A program made the translations under genes and the position numbers. A DNA stretch of 64,000 nucleotides from Cytobacillus sp. FSL H8-0458 (GTDB lineage Bacteria > Bacillota > Bacilli > Bacillales > Cytobacillaceae). The DNA is taken from NCBI RefSeq assembly GCF_038002165.1, contig NZ_JBBOBR010000002.1, forward strand, positions 1 through 64,000. The letters are read 5' to 3'. The notes beneath the pieces are model-generated. The model did no database searches, had not been told where the DNA came from, and was given only the letters and a program-made list of their open reading frames with translations. Below are positions 43,328 to 52,172 of the stretch, in pieces; the first letter of the stretch is position 1; every line of letters starts with the position of its first letter.

Positions 43328-43711
43328 TTATTTTCTTTTAATTACTGCCATAGTACATCTTGATGTGCATACCAGCTTGTCATTTTCATCAGTTATTTTA
43401 ATATCCCAAACCATTGTGGTTCTTCCCTGATGCAGCACTGTTGCGACAGCCGTCACGATTCCATCTTTTTTAGCACGTATATGGTTAGCATTGATCTCAA
43501 GCCCTGCAACGGATTCCGTTTCTTTGTCGCAAAGTTCAAATGCTCCAATACTTGCAACAGTTTCTGCAAGGGCGACAGATGCCCCTCCATGAAGGAGGCC
43601 AAACGGCTGGCGGGTGCGTTCATCAACAGGCATAGTGGCAACTACACGGCCTTTTTCAAGTGACACGATTTCCATTCCGAGTGTTTCGATTAGAGTACCT
43701 TTCAATTCCAT
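43328..43711 (-). CDS. yuxO: hotdog-fold thioesterase (YuxO/MenI-like)
   Basis: The 127-residue PaaI-type thioesterase contains RTRQPFGLLHGGASVALAETVAS with the catalytic Glu, and HIRAKKDGIVTAVATVLHQGRTTMVW. It matches YuxO, which lies next to mrpG in B. subtilis too, and the DHNA-CoA thioesterase family of menaquinone synthesis. The exact substrate is inference. MELKGTLIE at 43711 follows AAAGGGG; an 84-nt longer frame has no ribosome site. Confidence 0.88.
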   Translation of the reverse strand: MELKGTLIETLGMEIVSLEKGRVVATMPVDERTRQPFGLLHGGASVALAETVASIGAFELCDKETESVAGLEINANHIRAKKDGIVTAVATVLHQGRTTMVWDIKITDENDKLVCTSRCTMAVIKRK

Positions 43712-43817
43712 TCCCCAATCCCCTTTCGCTATGTAAAATGTTGTCATACTATACTTCATTATATAGGAACAAACTATGGATGTCCTCTTGGACAATCACA
43801 ACAAAGAGGTGACCGTC

Positions 43818-44000
43818 ATGAATCGTGTACGCGAAGGATTAATTCCAGCAGTTCTCGGCACCGCTGTTACTGCGGCAGGCTATGCAATGAGACAAAACCG
43901 CAGAACAAACAATATGTTATCAGATACCATCGTTGGTTTTGGGCTCGCCCATATTGTACTTGGAGCCATCGATCTGGTAGAGCACCGCAATCAGTACTAA
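43818..44000 (+). CDS. 60-residue two-helix membrane protein
   Basis: MNRVREGLIPAVLGTAVTAAG and a second helix (SDTIVGFGLAHIVLGAIDLV) are separated by a basic loop (RQNRRTNN). ATG 43818 follows AAAGAGGTGA. It is divergent from the thioesterase gene. Function and family unknown. Confidence 0.7.
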   Translation: MNRVREGLIPAVLGTAVTAAGYAMRQNRRTNNMLSDTIVGFGLAHIVLGAIDLVEHRNQY

Positions 44001-44004
44001 GTTA

Positions 44005-44063
44005 GAAAAGCGCAAGCCGCCCACCCCCGACATTTCGAGGGGGCAGGCGGCTTGCGCTAGACA
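44005..44063. repeat. interspersed hairpin element, minimal copy
   Basis: AAAAGCGCAAGCCGCC pairs with GGCGGCTTGCGCTAGAC around a CCCCCGACATTTCGAGGGGG core. The ends match the larger elements at 45382 and 55341. It follows the small membrane protein gene. Confidence 0.75.
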
Positions 44064-44066
44064 TTT

Positions 44067-44095
44067 AAAAAGGCAGCTCCCGGCTGCCTTTTTAT
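44067..44095. terminator. terminator after the DedA gene
   Basis: AAAAAGGCAGC and GCTGCCTTTTT arms with a 5-nt loop; works on both strands between convergent genes. Confidence 0.88.
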
Positions 44096-44097
44096 TA

Positions 44098-44721
44098 TTA
44101 TAGTCCCAGCCCCTGATCATGCAGCTTTTCTTGCTCCTTCCCGCGTTTTCTTCTGGCAAAGCGAAAAATGAGGAAGATCGCTGCAAAGCCTGCCAGGCCA
44201 AGCAGTATTTCTTTTTCATGTTTGATGATGGTGTCAATATGATCTCCAAATACGTAGCCGATCGCAAAGGCTAAAGACAGCCAGATCAGTGCGCCGCTGT
44301 ATGCAAATAAAGCGAATTTTTTAAATGGCAATTTACTGAAGCCGTATAAAAAGGGGAGGAAGTTTCGGATACCCGGAACAAAATAGCTGAAGGAGAGGGA
44401 AAAGGCATGATACTTTTCCATTAGCTTTAGAGAAGAATCAATCGTTTTAGACATCCTTTTGCTTTTATAAAAATACTTTAGCAAAGGCCTTCCGATCAAA
44501 CGCCCGATGGTATAACAGGTTGACAATGCCGCCAAAATGCCAAGATAAATGACAATGAATGCAAACACAGGATGAAGCGTTTTTAAAGAGGAAGAAAGTC
44601 CAACAGTCATAACAATCAATTCATTTGGCACAGGAAAAATAAAAACTCCAACCCAAAGCCAGAGAAACAGCCCCAAATATCCGTTATTTTCAATGATTTC
44701 CAAAATCAGTTCCAGTTCCAT
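44098..44721 (-). CDS. DedA-family membrane protein
   Basis: The 207-residue protein with five to six hydrophobic segments shows the DedA (SNARE-assoc) motifs FIFPVPNELIV near the N-terminus and FSYFVPGIRNFLPFLYGFSKLPFKKF. The second contains the essential Arg and the P-G pair. DedA proteins act as flippases for undecaprenyl phosphate or other lipids. The start MELELILEI at 44721 follows TTGGAGG; a longer frame from 44754 lacks one. It could belong to the YngC or YbfM subgroup; I cannot separate them. Confidence 0.88.
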   Translation of the reverse strand: MELELILEIIENNGYLGLFLWLWVGVFIFPVPNELIVMTVGLSSSLKTLHPVFAFIVIYLGILAALSTCYTIGRLIGRPLLKYFYKSKRMSKTIDSSLKLMEKYHAFSLSFSYFVPGIRNFLPFLYGFSKLPFKKFALFAYSGALIWLSLAFAIGYVFGDHIDTIIKHEKEILLGLAGFAAIFLIFRFARRKRGKEQEKLHDQGLGL

Positions 44722-44963
44722 CCGGGGCCTCCAATCTATGTAAGCTTTGCACACTTATTTACCACACTAATATATTCTTCATTCCCTTCTTTTACCCCTT
44801 TTCTAATAATATCAATCCTTATAAAAATTCTCTTCCTATCCACCTCGTGTGCCGGATTCATGCATAACTTTTGAGAAAGCAATTTGTTCCATCATAGGAA
44901 TAGCCTTGATTTCATATATTGGGAATGCGTGTATTTATTATTAATCGAAAGGGGCAGAACCGG

Positions 44964-45377
44964 ATGTACCCCTATTATTATTTTCGCTACCCAAAGCCCG
45001 GATATAATCCTCAGCTTCAAAGCTGCTGGAATACGCAGGCCTATCAGTCTTATTATCACCCTGTGCATTTCTACAGGACCTTGCCTGCTGTCGATCCGCA
45101 AATGTTCATGAGCTCTGCAAAAAAAATGGAGGTCCTCATGAGAGATGCCAGCACATTGCTTGTAAATATGGCAGAGTCAAAAAAATTTTCTTATGAACTG
45201 ATGTCAGCGGCCCAGCAGTCCAACAAGGCAGCAGTCGAAAATCTGCTGAAATCGACTGGCATCTCGCGAGTCCCTTCTGTTGACTATACACCCGACGGGC
45301 TAAGACTTCATTTCGAATCAGACAAAGAGGATCCTCAGAAATGCTGTGATTTAACGCTTAAATTGAGATGGATGTAA
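44964..45377 (+). CDS. YuzC-like, Tyr/Pro-rich probable spore coat protein
   Basis: The 137-residue protein begins MYPYYYFRYPKPGYNP, a Tyr/Pro-rich head common in spore coat proteins. A helical middle (MFMSSAKKMEVLMRDASTLL) and a beta-rich end (LRLHFESDKEDPQKCCDL) follow. Size and style resemble YuzC, an inner-coat protein of B. subtilis; the match is by pattern, so moderate. The start follows AAAGGGG. It is followed directly by a large repeat element. Confidence 0.6.
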   Translation: MYPYYYFRYPKPGYNPQLQSCWNTQAYQSYYHPVHFYRTLPAVDPQMFMSSAKKMEVLMRDASTLLVNMAESKKFSYELMSAAQQSNKAAVENLLKSTGISRVPSVDYTPDGLRLHFESDKEDPQKCCDLTLKLRWM

Positions 45378-45381
45378 AAAC

Positions 45382-45685
45382 AAAATCGGAAGCGCCTTGC
45401 TCACGATAGAACGCAGACTAAAAGCGCCACGTCCTGTGGCAACGTCTGCATGACCCCCATCCTGGGGGCCTCAAGCACAAGACGAGCCTCACGGAAAGGC
45501 GTTCTTTGCCTTTTTGGGAGGATTGCCCGAAATGTGGAGGCGACTGCCCAGGGACGAGAGGCATAAGACGGTTCCTGTAAGAAGGCGTACTTCCTTCTGA
45601 AAGGAAACGGCTTATGACCCCGAGTCCCTAGGAGCCGAAACAAGCCATGCTTGTGACCTCGAGGGGGTAGGCGCTGGAGCTAGAT
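45382..45685. repeat. interspersed hairpin element, long copy (304 bp)
   Basis: The 5' end AAAATCGGAAGCGCCTTGCTC and 3' end GGCGCTGGAGCTAGAT are partly complementary. Inside are several hairpins: CCACGTCCTGTGGCAACGTCTGC, CCCCCATCCTGGGGG, GGAAAGGCGTTCTTTGCCTTTTT, and AAGAAGGCGTACTTCCTTCT. The element is nearly the same as the copy at 55341 without one insert. No open frame or transposase is present. Confidence 0.93.
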
Positions 45686-45743
45686 GCAGACACTCTTCCA
45701 CAGAGTTAATCACCTTGTTCGATTTTATATGTCCTATCCAATA

Positions 45744-45776
45744 AAAAAGCTCTCAATCAAGAGAGCTTTTCACGTG
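45744..45776 (-). terminator. terminator after the Gly/Pro/Tyr-rich protein gene
   Basis: AAAAGCTCTC / GAGAGCTTTTTT stem on the minus strand with a short loop; the T run is on the downstream side. Confidence 0.88.
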
Positions 45777-45777
45777 T

Positions 45778-46020
45778 TTAACGATAATATGGATTTCCAT
45801 ATGGGCCATAGCCAGGGTATCCGCCACCGCCGTAAGGAGCATAAGGTGCTCCTGGCGGGCCATAGAAAGGCGGCGGAGGGCCGTAGAATGGACGTGGGGC
45901 AAATAAAGCTGCTCCCAGCCCGCCTCCCAGGAAACCGCCGATCAAGCCGCCGACAAAAGGAGCTCCTAAAAAGAAAAACCTTTCGTTCCCGTTTCTATAT
46001 GGTCCTCTATAATAATACAT
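45778..46020 (-). CDS. Gly/Pro/Tyr-rich small protein, probable spore or surface protein
   Basis: The 80-residue protein starts MYYYRGPYRNGNERFFF, has a glycine-zipper membrane helix (GGLIGGFLGGGLGAALF) and a Pro/Tyr/Gly-rich tail ending YGNPYYR. Low-complexity proteins of this kind are frequent in Bacillus spore coats. The family is not certain. The ribosome site is AAGGAGG. It is bounded on both sides by large repeat elements. Confidence 0.65.
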   Translation of the reverse strand: MYYYRGPYRNGNERFFFLGAPFVGGLIGGFLGGGLGAALFAPRPFYGPPPPFYGPPGAPYAPYGGGGYPGYGPYGNPYYR

Positions 46021-46094
46021 GCAGGGTAACCTCCTTCATTTTCAATCCCTTCTCTATTTAATATGCAGATGTCCTTATTTTGAGTGGGCTACTA

Positions 46095-46271
46095 GAAAAG
46101 CGGAAGGCGCCCATTGGAACGCAGACTAAAATCGCCACGTCCTGTGGCAACGTCTGCATGACCCCCATCCTGCGGGCCTCAAGCATAAGACGAGCCGGCT
46201 AAAAGGTTGTTCTTTAACCTTTTGGACGGATTGGCTTAGACCCGAGAGCCGATGGCGCCTGGAGCTAGACA
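46095..46271. repeat. interspersed hairpin element, medium copy (177 bp), with a truncated copy beside it
   Basis: AAAAGCGGAAGGCGCC start, GGCGCCTGGAGCTAGAC end, with the shared module CCACGTCCTGTGGCAACGTCTGCATGACCC inside. About 7 nt later a second AAAGCGGAAGGC start (46279-46300) breaks off, which looks like a truncated tandem copy. Confidence 0.9.
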
Positions 46272-46309
46272 TCACTAGGAAAGCGGAAGGCTCCTCGACT
46301 GCACAAAAC

Positions 46310-46345
46310 AAAATCCCCTTAGCCTTTTGGCCAAGGGGATTTTTG
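46310..46345 (-). terminator. terminator after ald
   Basis: AAAATCCCCTTGGCC / GGCTAAGGGGATTTT stem with a TTTT-type loop on the minus strand. Confidence 0.9.
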
Positions 46346-46350
46346 GTCTA

Positions 46351-47481
46351 TTAGTTAGCTGCTTTTACTTTAGCAAATGCATCTTCGACAGATACATACT
46401 CATAGCCAAGGTCTTTAGCAACCGCTGGGTATGTGATGCTGCCGTTTACAACGTTTACGCCAAGTTTTAGTGCTGCATTGTCTTCAATCGCTTTTACTAC
46501 ACCTTTGTTTGCAATTTGCAGAGCATAGTTGATTGTAACGTTTGTAAGAGCAATAGTAGATGTTCTTGGAACTGCACCAGGCATGTTTGCAACAGCATAG
46601 TGAACAACGCCATGCTTATCATATGTTGGGTTGTCATGAGTTGTAATGTGATCAACTGTTTCGAAAATACCGCCCTGGTCAATCGCTACGTCAACAACTA
46701 CTGAACCAGGCTTCATTGTTTTAATCATTTCTTCTGTTACAAGCTTAGGCGCTTTCGCTCCCGGGATTAGAACCGCACCAATAACCAGGTCAGCATCTTT
46801 AACAGCTTGTGCAATGTTGAAAGGATTAGACATTAAAGTTTGGATGCTGTTTCCGAAGATATCGTCAAGCTGGCGCAGACGCTCTGGACTTAAGTCGATG
46901 ATTGTAACTTGCGCGCCAAGTCCGATTGCCATTTTCGCTGCGTTGATTCCAACCACACCGCCGCCAACGATGGTAACTTTTCCGCGAGATACCCCTGGAA
47001 CACCTGCAAGAAGGATTCCCATTCCGCCATTCGTCTTCTGAAGGAATTGAGCTCCAATTTGAGCAGACATGCGTCCTGCAACTTCACTCATTGGAGTTAG
47101 AAGAGGCAATGTGCGGTTTACTTCTACTGTTTCATAAGCAATCGCTGTAACACCTTTTTCAGTTAATGCTTTTGCAAGCTCAGGCTCTGCTGCAAGGTGA
47201 AGGTATGTGAAAAGAACTAAACCTTCACGGAAATAGCCATACTCGGATGGAAGCGGCTCTTTAACCTTCATAACCATTTCAGCTGCCCATGCTTCTGCAG
47301 CAGTATCTACGATAACGGCTCCTACTTCAGTATAATCTTCGTTAGTGAAACCGCTTCCAATTCCTGCATCGATTTCTACTAATACTTTATGTCCGGACTT
47401 TACTAATGCGTCAACGCTTGCTGGTGTCGCAGCAACACGATTTTCGTTGTTTTTAATCTCTTTAGGTACTCCAATAATCAT
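46351..47481 (-). CDS. ald: alanine dehydrogenase
   Basis: The 376-residue enzyme oxidises L-alanine to pyruvate and ammonia with NAD+. It shows the [20 protein letters not shown] start, the substrate Lys in [12 protein letters not shown], the catalytic His in [10 protein letters not shown], and the NAD-binding [17 protein letters not shown]. Translation from ATG 47481 gives the usual length; the frame extends 18 nt upstream over the AAAGGGG ribosome site. The neighbouring genes are the PucR-type activator adeR and the alanine carrier alsT, forming an alanine-use locus. Confidence 0.97.
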   Translation of the reverse strand: MIIGVPKEIKNNENRVAATPASVDALVKSGHKVLVEIDAGIGSGFTNEDYTEVGAVIVDTAAEAWAAEMVMKVKEPLPSEYGYFREGLVLFTYLHLAAEPELAKALTEKGVTAIAYETVEVNRTLPLLTPMSEVAGRMSAQIGAQFLQKTNGGMGILLAGVPGVSRGKVTIVGGGVVGINAAKMAIGLGAQVTIIDLSPERLRQLDDIFGNSIQTLMSNPFNIAQAVKDADLVIGAVLIPGAKAPKLVTEEMIKTMKPGSVVVDVAIDQGGIFETVDHITTHDNPTYDKHGVVHYAVANMPGAVPRTSTIALTNVTINYALQIANKGVVKAIEDNAALKLGVNVVNGSITYPAVAKDLGYEYVSVEDAFAKVKAAN

Positions 47482-47575
47482 GGAAAAATCCCCTTTCAAT
47501 CTATCAATTATGATATTTACTATTGTCAGTATAATAATTTTAGTAAAGCGCTGTCATTGTTAAATCGATAAAATA

Positions 47576-47618
47576 AAAGAGCCTCCATTTGTGAAAATCT
47601 ACAAATGAGGACTCTTCT
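47576..47618 (-). terminator. terminator after adeR
   Basis: AGAGTCCTCATTTGT pairs with ACAAATGGAGGCTCT around an 8-nt loop, followed by TTTTATTTT on the minus strand. It overlaps the adeR stop codon. Confidence 0.85.
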
Positions 47619-48840
47619 TTTCCATTCTCCGGATTTTAAGTTCAAGATATAAAGATAGCTTTGTATTCGTATTCTTCAGGTCAACTTTCCCAATATCGGT
47701 TATCCTCTTTAATCGGTAATTCAGTGTATTCATATGAATATGCAGTTTTTTAGCTGTTTCATTCACATTGCTGTCATGATCAATGAATGCTTCCAGAGTA
47801 GTGAGCAGATTGGTCCGGTGCTCAACGTCATATTTAGTAATCTTTTCGATAGCCGGGTGCTCATACAGTTCCTGCCGTTTCTTTTCAAGGATTGCATCAA
47901 GATAGCGGAAAATGCCAAGCTGCTGATAGCTGTAAACATGATGGATCTCTTCCGGGAATTGTTCTTTAAGACGCAGAACCTGCAATGCCTCCTGATAGCT
48001 TTTTTCCACTTTTTCAAAGTGCTGATATGTTGTTCCTGTTGCCCCGTTAATATCGTCAATGCCAAATCGCGTTTTCATTTGATCAATGAAAAACTGGATG
48101 AATTCGATAAAAGTATTTTCAGCTAGAGCAGGTTCAGGCGGCACTGCTAAAATAATAAATTCATTCCCCATCCCGGCATGAAAGGTTATATGAACCTTTT
48201 GACTTGTCGTGATCAGATAGATGATGTTTTGTTCAATTTTAGAGGTCACTTCTTCTTTAAATCTAAAGACAAGCACAGCAAACGGCGATGGCGGTTTTAT
48301 GCTTAATTCCTCAAATCTTTCTGCGATTTCATCATGGGTATGGAAATGGCCGGTTAACAGCTCCCAGAAAAAATCCCGGTATCCCTCAGCTCTTTTTTTC
48401 TTTTGGGCGTTTAATCTTAACATTTCCGTCCTTGCAGACTGTGCGGCCAGCTTTAGCAGATTCAGCTTGCTTTCTGTTAAGGCGGCTTCCTCTTCGACTG
48501 CCCAGATGTAGCCTAATACCTCATTATGATTGCGTATGGAAATGGCTACCCGATTTCCCAGTCCAATTTCCATTATTTCAGGGATTCTAAGCGGTTCACC
48601 GCTTTGCATCAGCTGGGGGATCACCCGTTCTTTCCATAAACGATTGATCACCTTTTCAGGAACCTTTCTGCTTATAATCGTTGCGATTCTCGCGGTATCT
48701 GTCTGGTCATCATGTGTACTGTATGCCAGCAGGCGATGATTAACATCTTCTATTGTAACAGGGCATTCCAGGACATCGCGGATCTTATCTACCAATTCCT
48801 CCAGATCACTAAATGCCCTCTTAAACGGATCTTTTTCCAT
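47599..48840 (-). CDS. adeR: PucR-family transcriptional activator of alanine dehydrogenase
   Basis: The 413-residue protein has an N-terminal sensory region (CPVTIEDVNHRLLAYSTHDD, GAF-like), a central GGDEF-related segment and a C-terminal PucR HTH (VNETAKKLHIHMNTLNYRLKRI). This layout and the position next to ald match AdeR (YukF) of B. subtilis, which activates ald in response to alanine. MEKDPFKRAF at 48840 is taken as the start; the frame extends to a GTG at 48879. The ribosome site is weak (GGGTGA). Confidence 0.88.
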   Translation of the reverse strand: MEKDPFKRAFSDLEELVDKIRDVLECPVTIEDVNHRLLAYSTHDDQTDTARIATIISRKVPEKVINRLWKERVIPQLMQSGEPLRIPEIMEIGLGNRVAISIRNHNEVLGYIWAVEEEAALTESKLNLLKLAAQSARTEMLRLNAQKKKRAEGYRDFFWELLTGHFHTHDEIAERFEELSIKPPSPFAVLVFRFKEEVTSKIEQNIIYLITTSQKVHITFHAGMGNEFIILAVPPEPALAENTFIEFIQFFIDQMKTRFGIDDINGATGTTYQHFEKVEKSYQEALQVLRLKEQFPEEIHHVYSYQQLGIFRYLDAILEKKRQELYEHPAIEKITKYDVEHRTNLLTTLEAFIDHDSNVNETAKKLHIHMNTLNYRLKRITDIGKVDLKNTNTKLSLYLELKIRRMEKKSPHL

Positions 48841-49009
48841 TTTATTATCACCCAATCGTAAAACTTCTTTAAATTGCACTTTTTCTATCCTATTATATTA
48901 TACCTCAATCACACACTGTACTCTACCAAAGCCATCAAGCCATTCGACAAAATTCGAGCGGTGCCTGCCTCCGTTTTTATAAAATTTCTAATAGTTTTAC
49001 TTTTTTTAT

Positions 49010-49037
49010 TTGACTTGAAGTTATATTCAGATAATTT
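49010..49037 (+). promoter_or_regulatory. possible promoter of alsT
   Basis: TTGACT (49010-49015), a 16-bp spacer and TAATTT (49032-49037). The -35 is good, the -10 weak, consistent with an activator-dependent promoter about 90 nt before alsT. Confidence 0.35.
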
Positions 49038-49125
49038 TACAATAGGACATGCTCACAAAAAAATCATATATTAATAGGTTGGTCAAAGTAATTGAAAGCG
49101 TTAACATTTGGGAGGCGATGATTTT

Positions 49126-50535
49126 ATGCTTGAAACGCTTAATAAAATTAACGGGGTGCTCTGGGGTACACCAAGTTTGATTTTGCTTTTTGGTACAGGT
49201 GTTCTTTTAACATTCATGCTGAAGGGTCTTCAATTCAGAAGGCTGATATATGCGTTTAAATTAGGATTTACAAAAGAAGGACAGGCTTCATCCAATGATG
49301 AAGGAGATGTCAGTAACTTTAAGGCTCTTATGACAGCTCTCGCAGCAACCATTGGTAATGGTAATATCGCCGGTGTTGCCACTGCGATTACACTCGGGGG
49401 ACCAGGAGCCATCTTCTGGATGTGGGTTGTTGGTTTGCTTGGAATGGCAACCAAGTATGCTGAAGCATTACTGGCAATGAAATACCGTGTGAAAAATGCA
49501 AATGGCGAGTACTCCAGCGGACCGATGTATTATGTGGAACGCGGTCTCGGCAAAAAGTTTAAATGGCTTGCAGTTGCCTTTGCGGTCTTTGGTGCTTTTG
49601 CGGCACTGGGCATTGGAAACAGTGTTCAATCGAATACGATTGCAGCTGTTATGGATACTTCATTCGGGATTAATAATTGGATAACAGGTGTCATACTTGC
49701 TGTGTTGGCTGCCTTAATCATCTTTGGCGGCATTCAGCGCATCAGTACTGTAGCAGGATTCTTTGTTCCAGTTATGGCTGTTCTATATATCGGCGGAGCA
49801 TTACTGATACTTGCTGTTAACTATGATCAAATCATTCCTGGTTTCCAGACAATCTTCTACTATGCATTCAATCCGGTAGCAGCAACCGGCGGTTTTGTCG
49901 GTGTTGTCGTGTCTGAAGCAATCAAGAATGGTGTTTCAAGGGGTATTTTCTCTAATGAAGCCGGTCTTGGTACAGCAGCGCTTATTGCAGGAAACGCAAA
50001 GACAGACCACCCTGTAAAACAGGCTCTTGTTGCGATGACTGGTACATTTATAGTTACAATCGTAGTTTGTACGATGACCGGCCTGGTTCTTATCATGACT
50101 GGTTTCTGGGACACAACAGGCGGATTGATCTCTGGTGTGGCGCATGACGGCAGCCTTGACGGCGGAGCATTAACAAGTGCAGCCTTTTCCCATGTTCTTG
50201 GAACAGCGGGTGAATATATCGTTGCATTCTCTGTTATCTTCTTCGGTTTCTCAACGATTGTCGGCTGGTATGTATATGGTGAAAAATGCTTTGAATACCT
50301 TGTTGGCACAAAAGGAATTATGGGCTACCGTGCCATTTACATTTTCGCGACTGGCATCGGTGCAGTTGCCAACTTAACAACTGTTTGGGCTTTCGCAGAT
50401 ATGGCAAATGCCTTAATGATGATTCCTAACTTAATTGCATTAATCCTATTAAGCAAAGTGGTTGTTAAAGATACTAATGAATTCTTTGAAAATCATTATA
50501 AAGCAGCCAATAAGCAGCTTAAGAAAGCTGGCTGA
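49126..50535 (+). CDS. alsT: sodium:alanine symporter (AGCS family)
   Basis: The 469-residue, about 11-helix carrier contains ALAATIGNGNIAGVATAITLGGPGA, the AGCS signature near the first helices, and GVSRGIFSNEAGLGTAALIAGNAKT, the second family motif. It imports alanine or glycine with sodium. The start is ATG 49126 behind GGGAGGCGA; an ORF from TTG 49108 would include that site. It is transcribed away from adeR and ald, so uptake, regulation and breakdown of alanine are grouped. The sodium motive force from nearby Mrp could drive it. Confidence 0.94.
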   Translation: MLETLNKINGVLWGTPSLILLFGTGVLLTFMLKGLQFRRLIYAFKLGFTKEGQASSNDEGDVSNFKALMTALAATIGNGNIAGVATAITLGGPGAIFWMWVVGLLGMATKYAEALLAMKYRVKNANGEYSSGPMYYVERGLGKKFKWLAVAFAVFGAFAALGIGNSVQSNTIAAVMDTSFGINNWITGVILAVLAALIIFGGIQRISTVAGFFVPVMAVLYIGGALLILAVNYDQIIPGFQTIFYYAFNPVAATGGFVGVVVSEAIKNGVSRGIFSNEAGLGTAALIAGNAKTDHPVKQALVAMTGTFIVTIVVCTMTGLVLIMTGFWDTTGGLISGVAHDGSLDGGALTSAAFSHVLGTAGEYIVAFSVIFFGFSTIVGWYVYGEKCFEYLVGTKGIMGYRAIYIFATGIGAVANLTTVWAFADMANALMMIPNLIALILLSKVVVKDTNEFFENHYKAANKQLKKAG

Positions 50536-50545
50536 TATATGTAGA

Positions 50546-50580
50546 ACAAACACAGGTCCCTGATCTGTGTTTGTTTTTTG
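50546..50580 (+). terminator. terminator after alsT
   Basis: ACAAACACAG / CTGTGTTTGT stem with a 9-nt loop, followed by TTTTTTG. Confidence 0.9.
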
Positions 50581-50823
50581 TTAAAACGGAAATAACGGCA
50601 GATCATTTTTTTCGTGAATGTAGGCGAATATTCGATAGTGATAAAGAAATTCGCCAGTGAATATTCCCTCTTCTTCAAAAGAATAAGCATCTAAAAACGC
50701 TTCTATTCTGTCTTCATCTTCTTCATCCCATACCCCTGTCATCCAGACTTTATAGGCAAGCTTGCCGTTTAAACCGGGATATCCGCTTTCTTCAAAAAGC
50801 TCCTCGATTTGCTCCCTTTCCAC
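50581..50823 (-). CDS. 80-residue acidic protein, unknown
   Basis: The product is acidic and aromatic (EEDEDRIEAFLDAYSFEEE, FLYHYRIFAYIHEKND). The GTG start at 50823 follows a GGGGGGAGGCG stretch. No membrane segment or known motif is visible. It is convergent with alsT. Confidence 0.6.
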   Translation of the reverse strand: MEREQIEELFEESGYPGLNGKLAYKVWMTGVWDEEDEDRIEAFLDAYSFEEEGIFTGEFLYHYRIFAYIHEKNDLPLFPF

Positions 50824-51003
50824 CTTTTCGCCTCCCCCCTCCGTTTGTTATCCATCCTTTTCTGTTTTTGTCTTCCTTATACATTTTTGGGACAAGGCAA
50901 ATATACAATTTTAGCACCACATGAGGTGAACTTGTCTATACTATATCGAAGTCTATTTTAAATATCAGGATTGCTATTAATAACAAATAAGGGAGGGATA
51001 ACG

Positions 51004-51777
51004 TTGGAATTGAACGAGTTATTTCATTTAGGCAATAAAACAGCCATTGTTACTGGAGGAGGACGCGGACTCGGAGAGCAAATGGCAAATGCACTTGGGG
51101 ATGCAGGAGCAAATGTTGTCGTCTGCTCACGCAGAATTGAAGCATGTGAGCATGTCAGAAAAAACCTTGAAGCCAAGGGAGTTAAAGCTCTGGCTATCGA
51201 ATGTGACATCACCAATGAAGAAGACATTCAAAAGGTCATCCAAAAGACCTTGGAGACATTTGGAAGCATCGATATCCTCATTAATAATAGCGGTACTTCC
51301 TGGGTTGCACCTTTTCTGGATTTGTCTGCTGATAAATGGGACAAAGTCATGAATGTGAACTTAAAAGGGCTATTTTTATTTTCACAGGCTGCCGCAAAAG
51401 TGATGACGAAGCAGGGAAGCGGCAAAATCATTAATATTTCTTCAGTAAATGGCATGAGAGGCACCCACTCGACATTTCTTGATGCAGTGGCTTACAGTAC
51501 AAGTAAAGGAGCAGTTATTGCACTTACTAAAGATTTAGCTGTAAAATTGGCCCCTGCCAACATTCAAGTAAACGCTATTGCTCCAGGCTTCTTTCCTACC
51601 AGAATTACCAAGGTTCTTGAAAAATCGAGTTCAGTTATTCTCAGAAAGATTCCTGCCGGAAGATTTGGAAGCGAACATGACTTAAAAGGAGCAGCTGTCT
51701 TTTTATCATCCAAAGCGTCTGATTACGTGACAGGACAGGTATTAGTCGTAGATGGAGGAATGACGGTTAACCTTTAA
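51004..51777 (+). CDS. short-chain dehydrogenase of the PHA cluster (3-oxoacyl reductase-like)
   Basis: The 257-residue classical SDR carries the cofactor motif TGGGRGLG (residues 22-29), NNSG after strand 4, the catalytic Ser in ISSVNG, and YSTSKGA (Tyr-x-x-x-Lys). A TTG start at 51004 is chosen after GGGAGGG; the frame opens further upstream at 50971. Its place before phaC suggests it supplies (R)-3-hydroxyacyl-CoA like PhaB, but the sequence also resembles gluconate 5-dehydrogenases, so substrate is inference. Confidence 0.85.
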   Translation: MELNELFHLGNKTAIVTGGGRGLGEQMANALGDAGANVVVCSRRIEACEHVRKNLEAKGVKALAIECDITNEEDIQKVIQKTLETFGSIDILINNSGTSWVAPFLDLSADKWDKVMNVNLKGLFLFSQAAAKVMTKQGSGKIINISSVNGMRGTHSTFLDAVAYSTSKGAVIALTKDLAVKLAPANIQVNAIAPGFFPTRITKVLEKSSSVILRKIPAGRFGSEHDLKGAAVFLSSKASDYVTGQVLVVDGGMTVNL

Positions 51778-51815
51778 GATTTCACAGAGCTAACTTCATA
51801 GAAAGGAGAAAGTTT

Positions 51816-52172
51816 ATGTCTATTAACCATACAGAAGCCATATTGCAGGCAATAAAAAAGTTAGGGACAAAAGTGGAAAGAGAACTGAATGAATCTATTC
51901 AGAACTCTATTAACAAAGAAGATATTTTCAAAAACTTAGTCACTCGTTCCGAGGTGACCGCAGCAAGCATGAAAAAACTCCGGGACGCCATTGAGACACT
52001 ATCCATCCCTCTTAATTTCCCTACCAAGACTGACGTGGCAAATGCAGCAAAACTAACTGTGCAGGCTGAAGAAAAAATGGATCAGATTGACGAAAAAGTC
52101 ATCGCTTTGGCCAGATCAATTGAGGAAATAAAAAAAGCACTTGGCAGCCCTGCTGAAAGCGCGGAAAAATAA
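51816..52172 (+). CDS. coiled-coil PHA-cluster protein (PhaR- or phasin-like)
   Basis: The 118-residue protein is almost all helix, amphipathic and without membrane segments: INKEDIFKNLVTRSEVTAASM, then VQAEEKMDQIDEKVIALARSIEE. It ends directly at the phaC ATG (TAA then ATG). In class IV synthases PhaC works with the helical subunit PhaR; this protein is shorter than the PhaR I know and could be a minimal PhaR or a phasin coating PHA granules. The ribosome site is AAAGGAG. Confidence 0.6.
   Translation: MSINHTEAILQAIKKLGTKVERELNESIQNSINKEDIFKNLVTRSEVTAASMKKLRDAIETLSIPLNFPTKTDVANAAKLTVQAEEKMDQIDEKVIALARSIEEIKKALGSPAESAEK

Noticed and set aside
45401-45643. 80-codon minus frame inside a repeat element
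   Set aside because: Lies within the non-coding hairpin element, and the frame is broken in the other copies.
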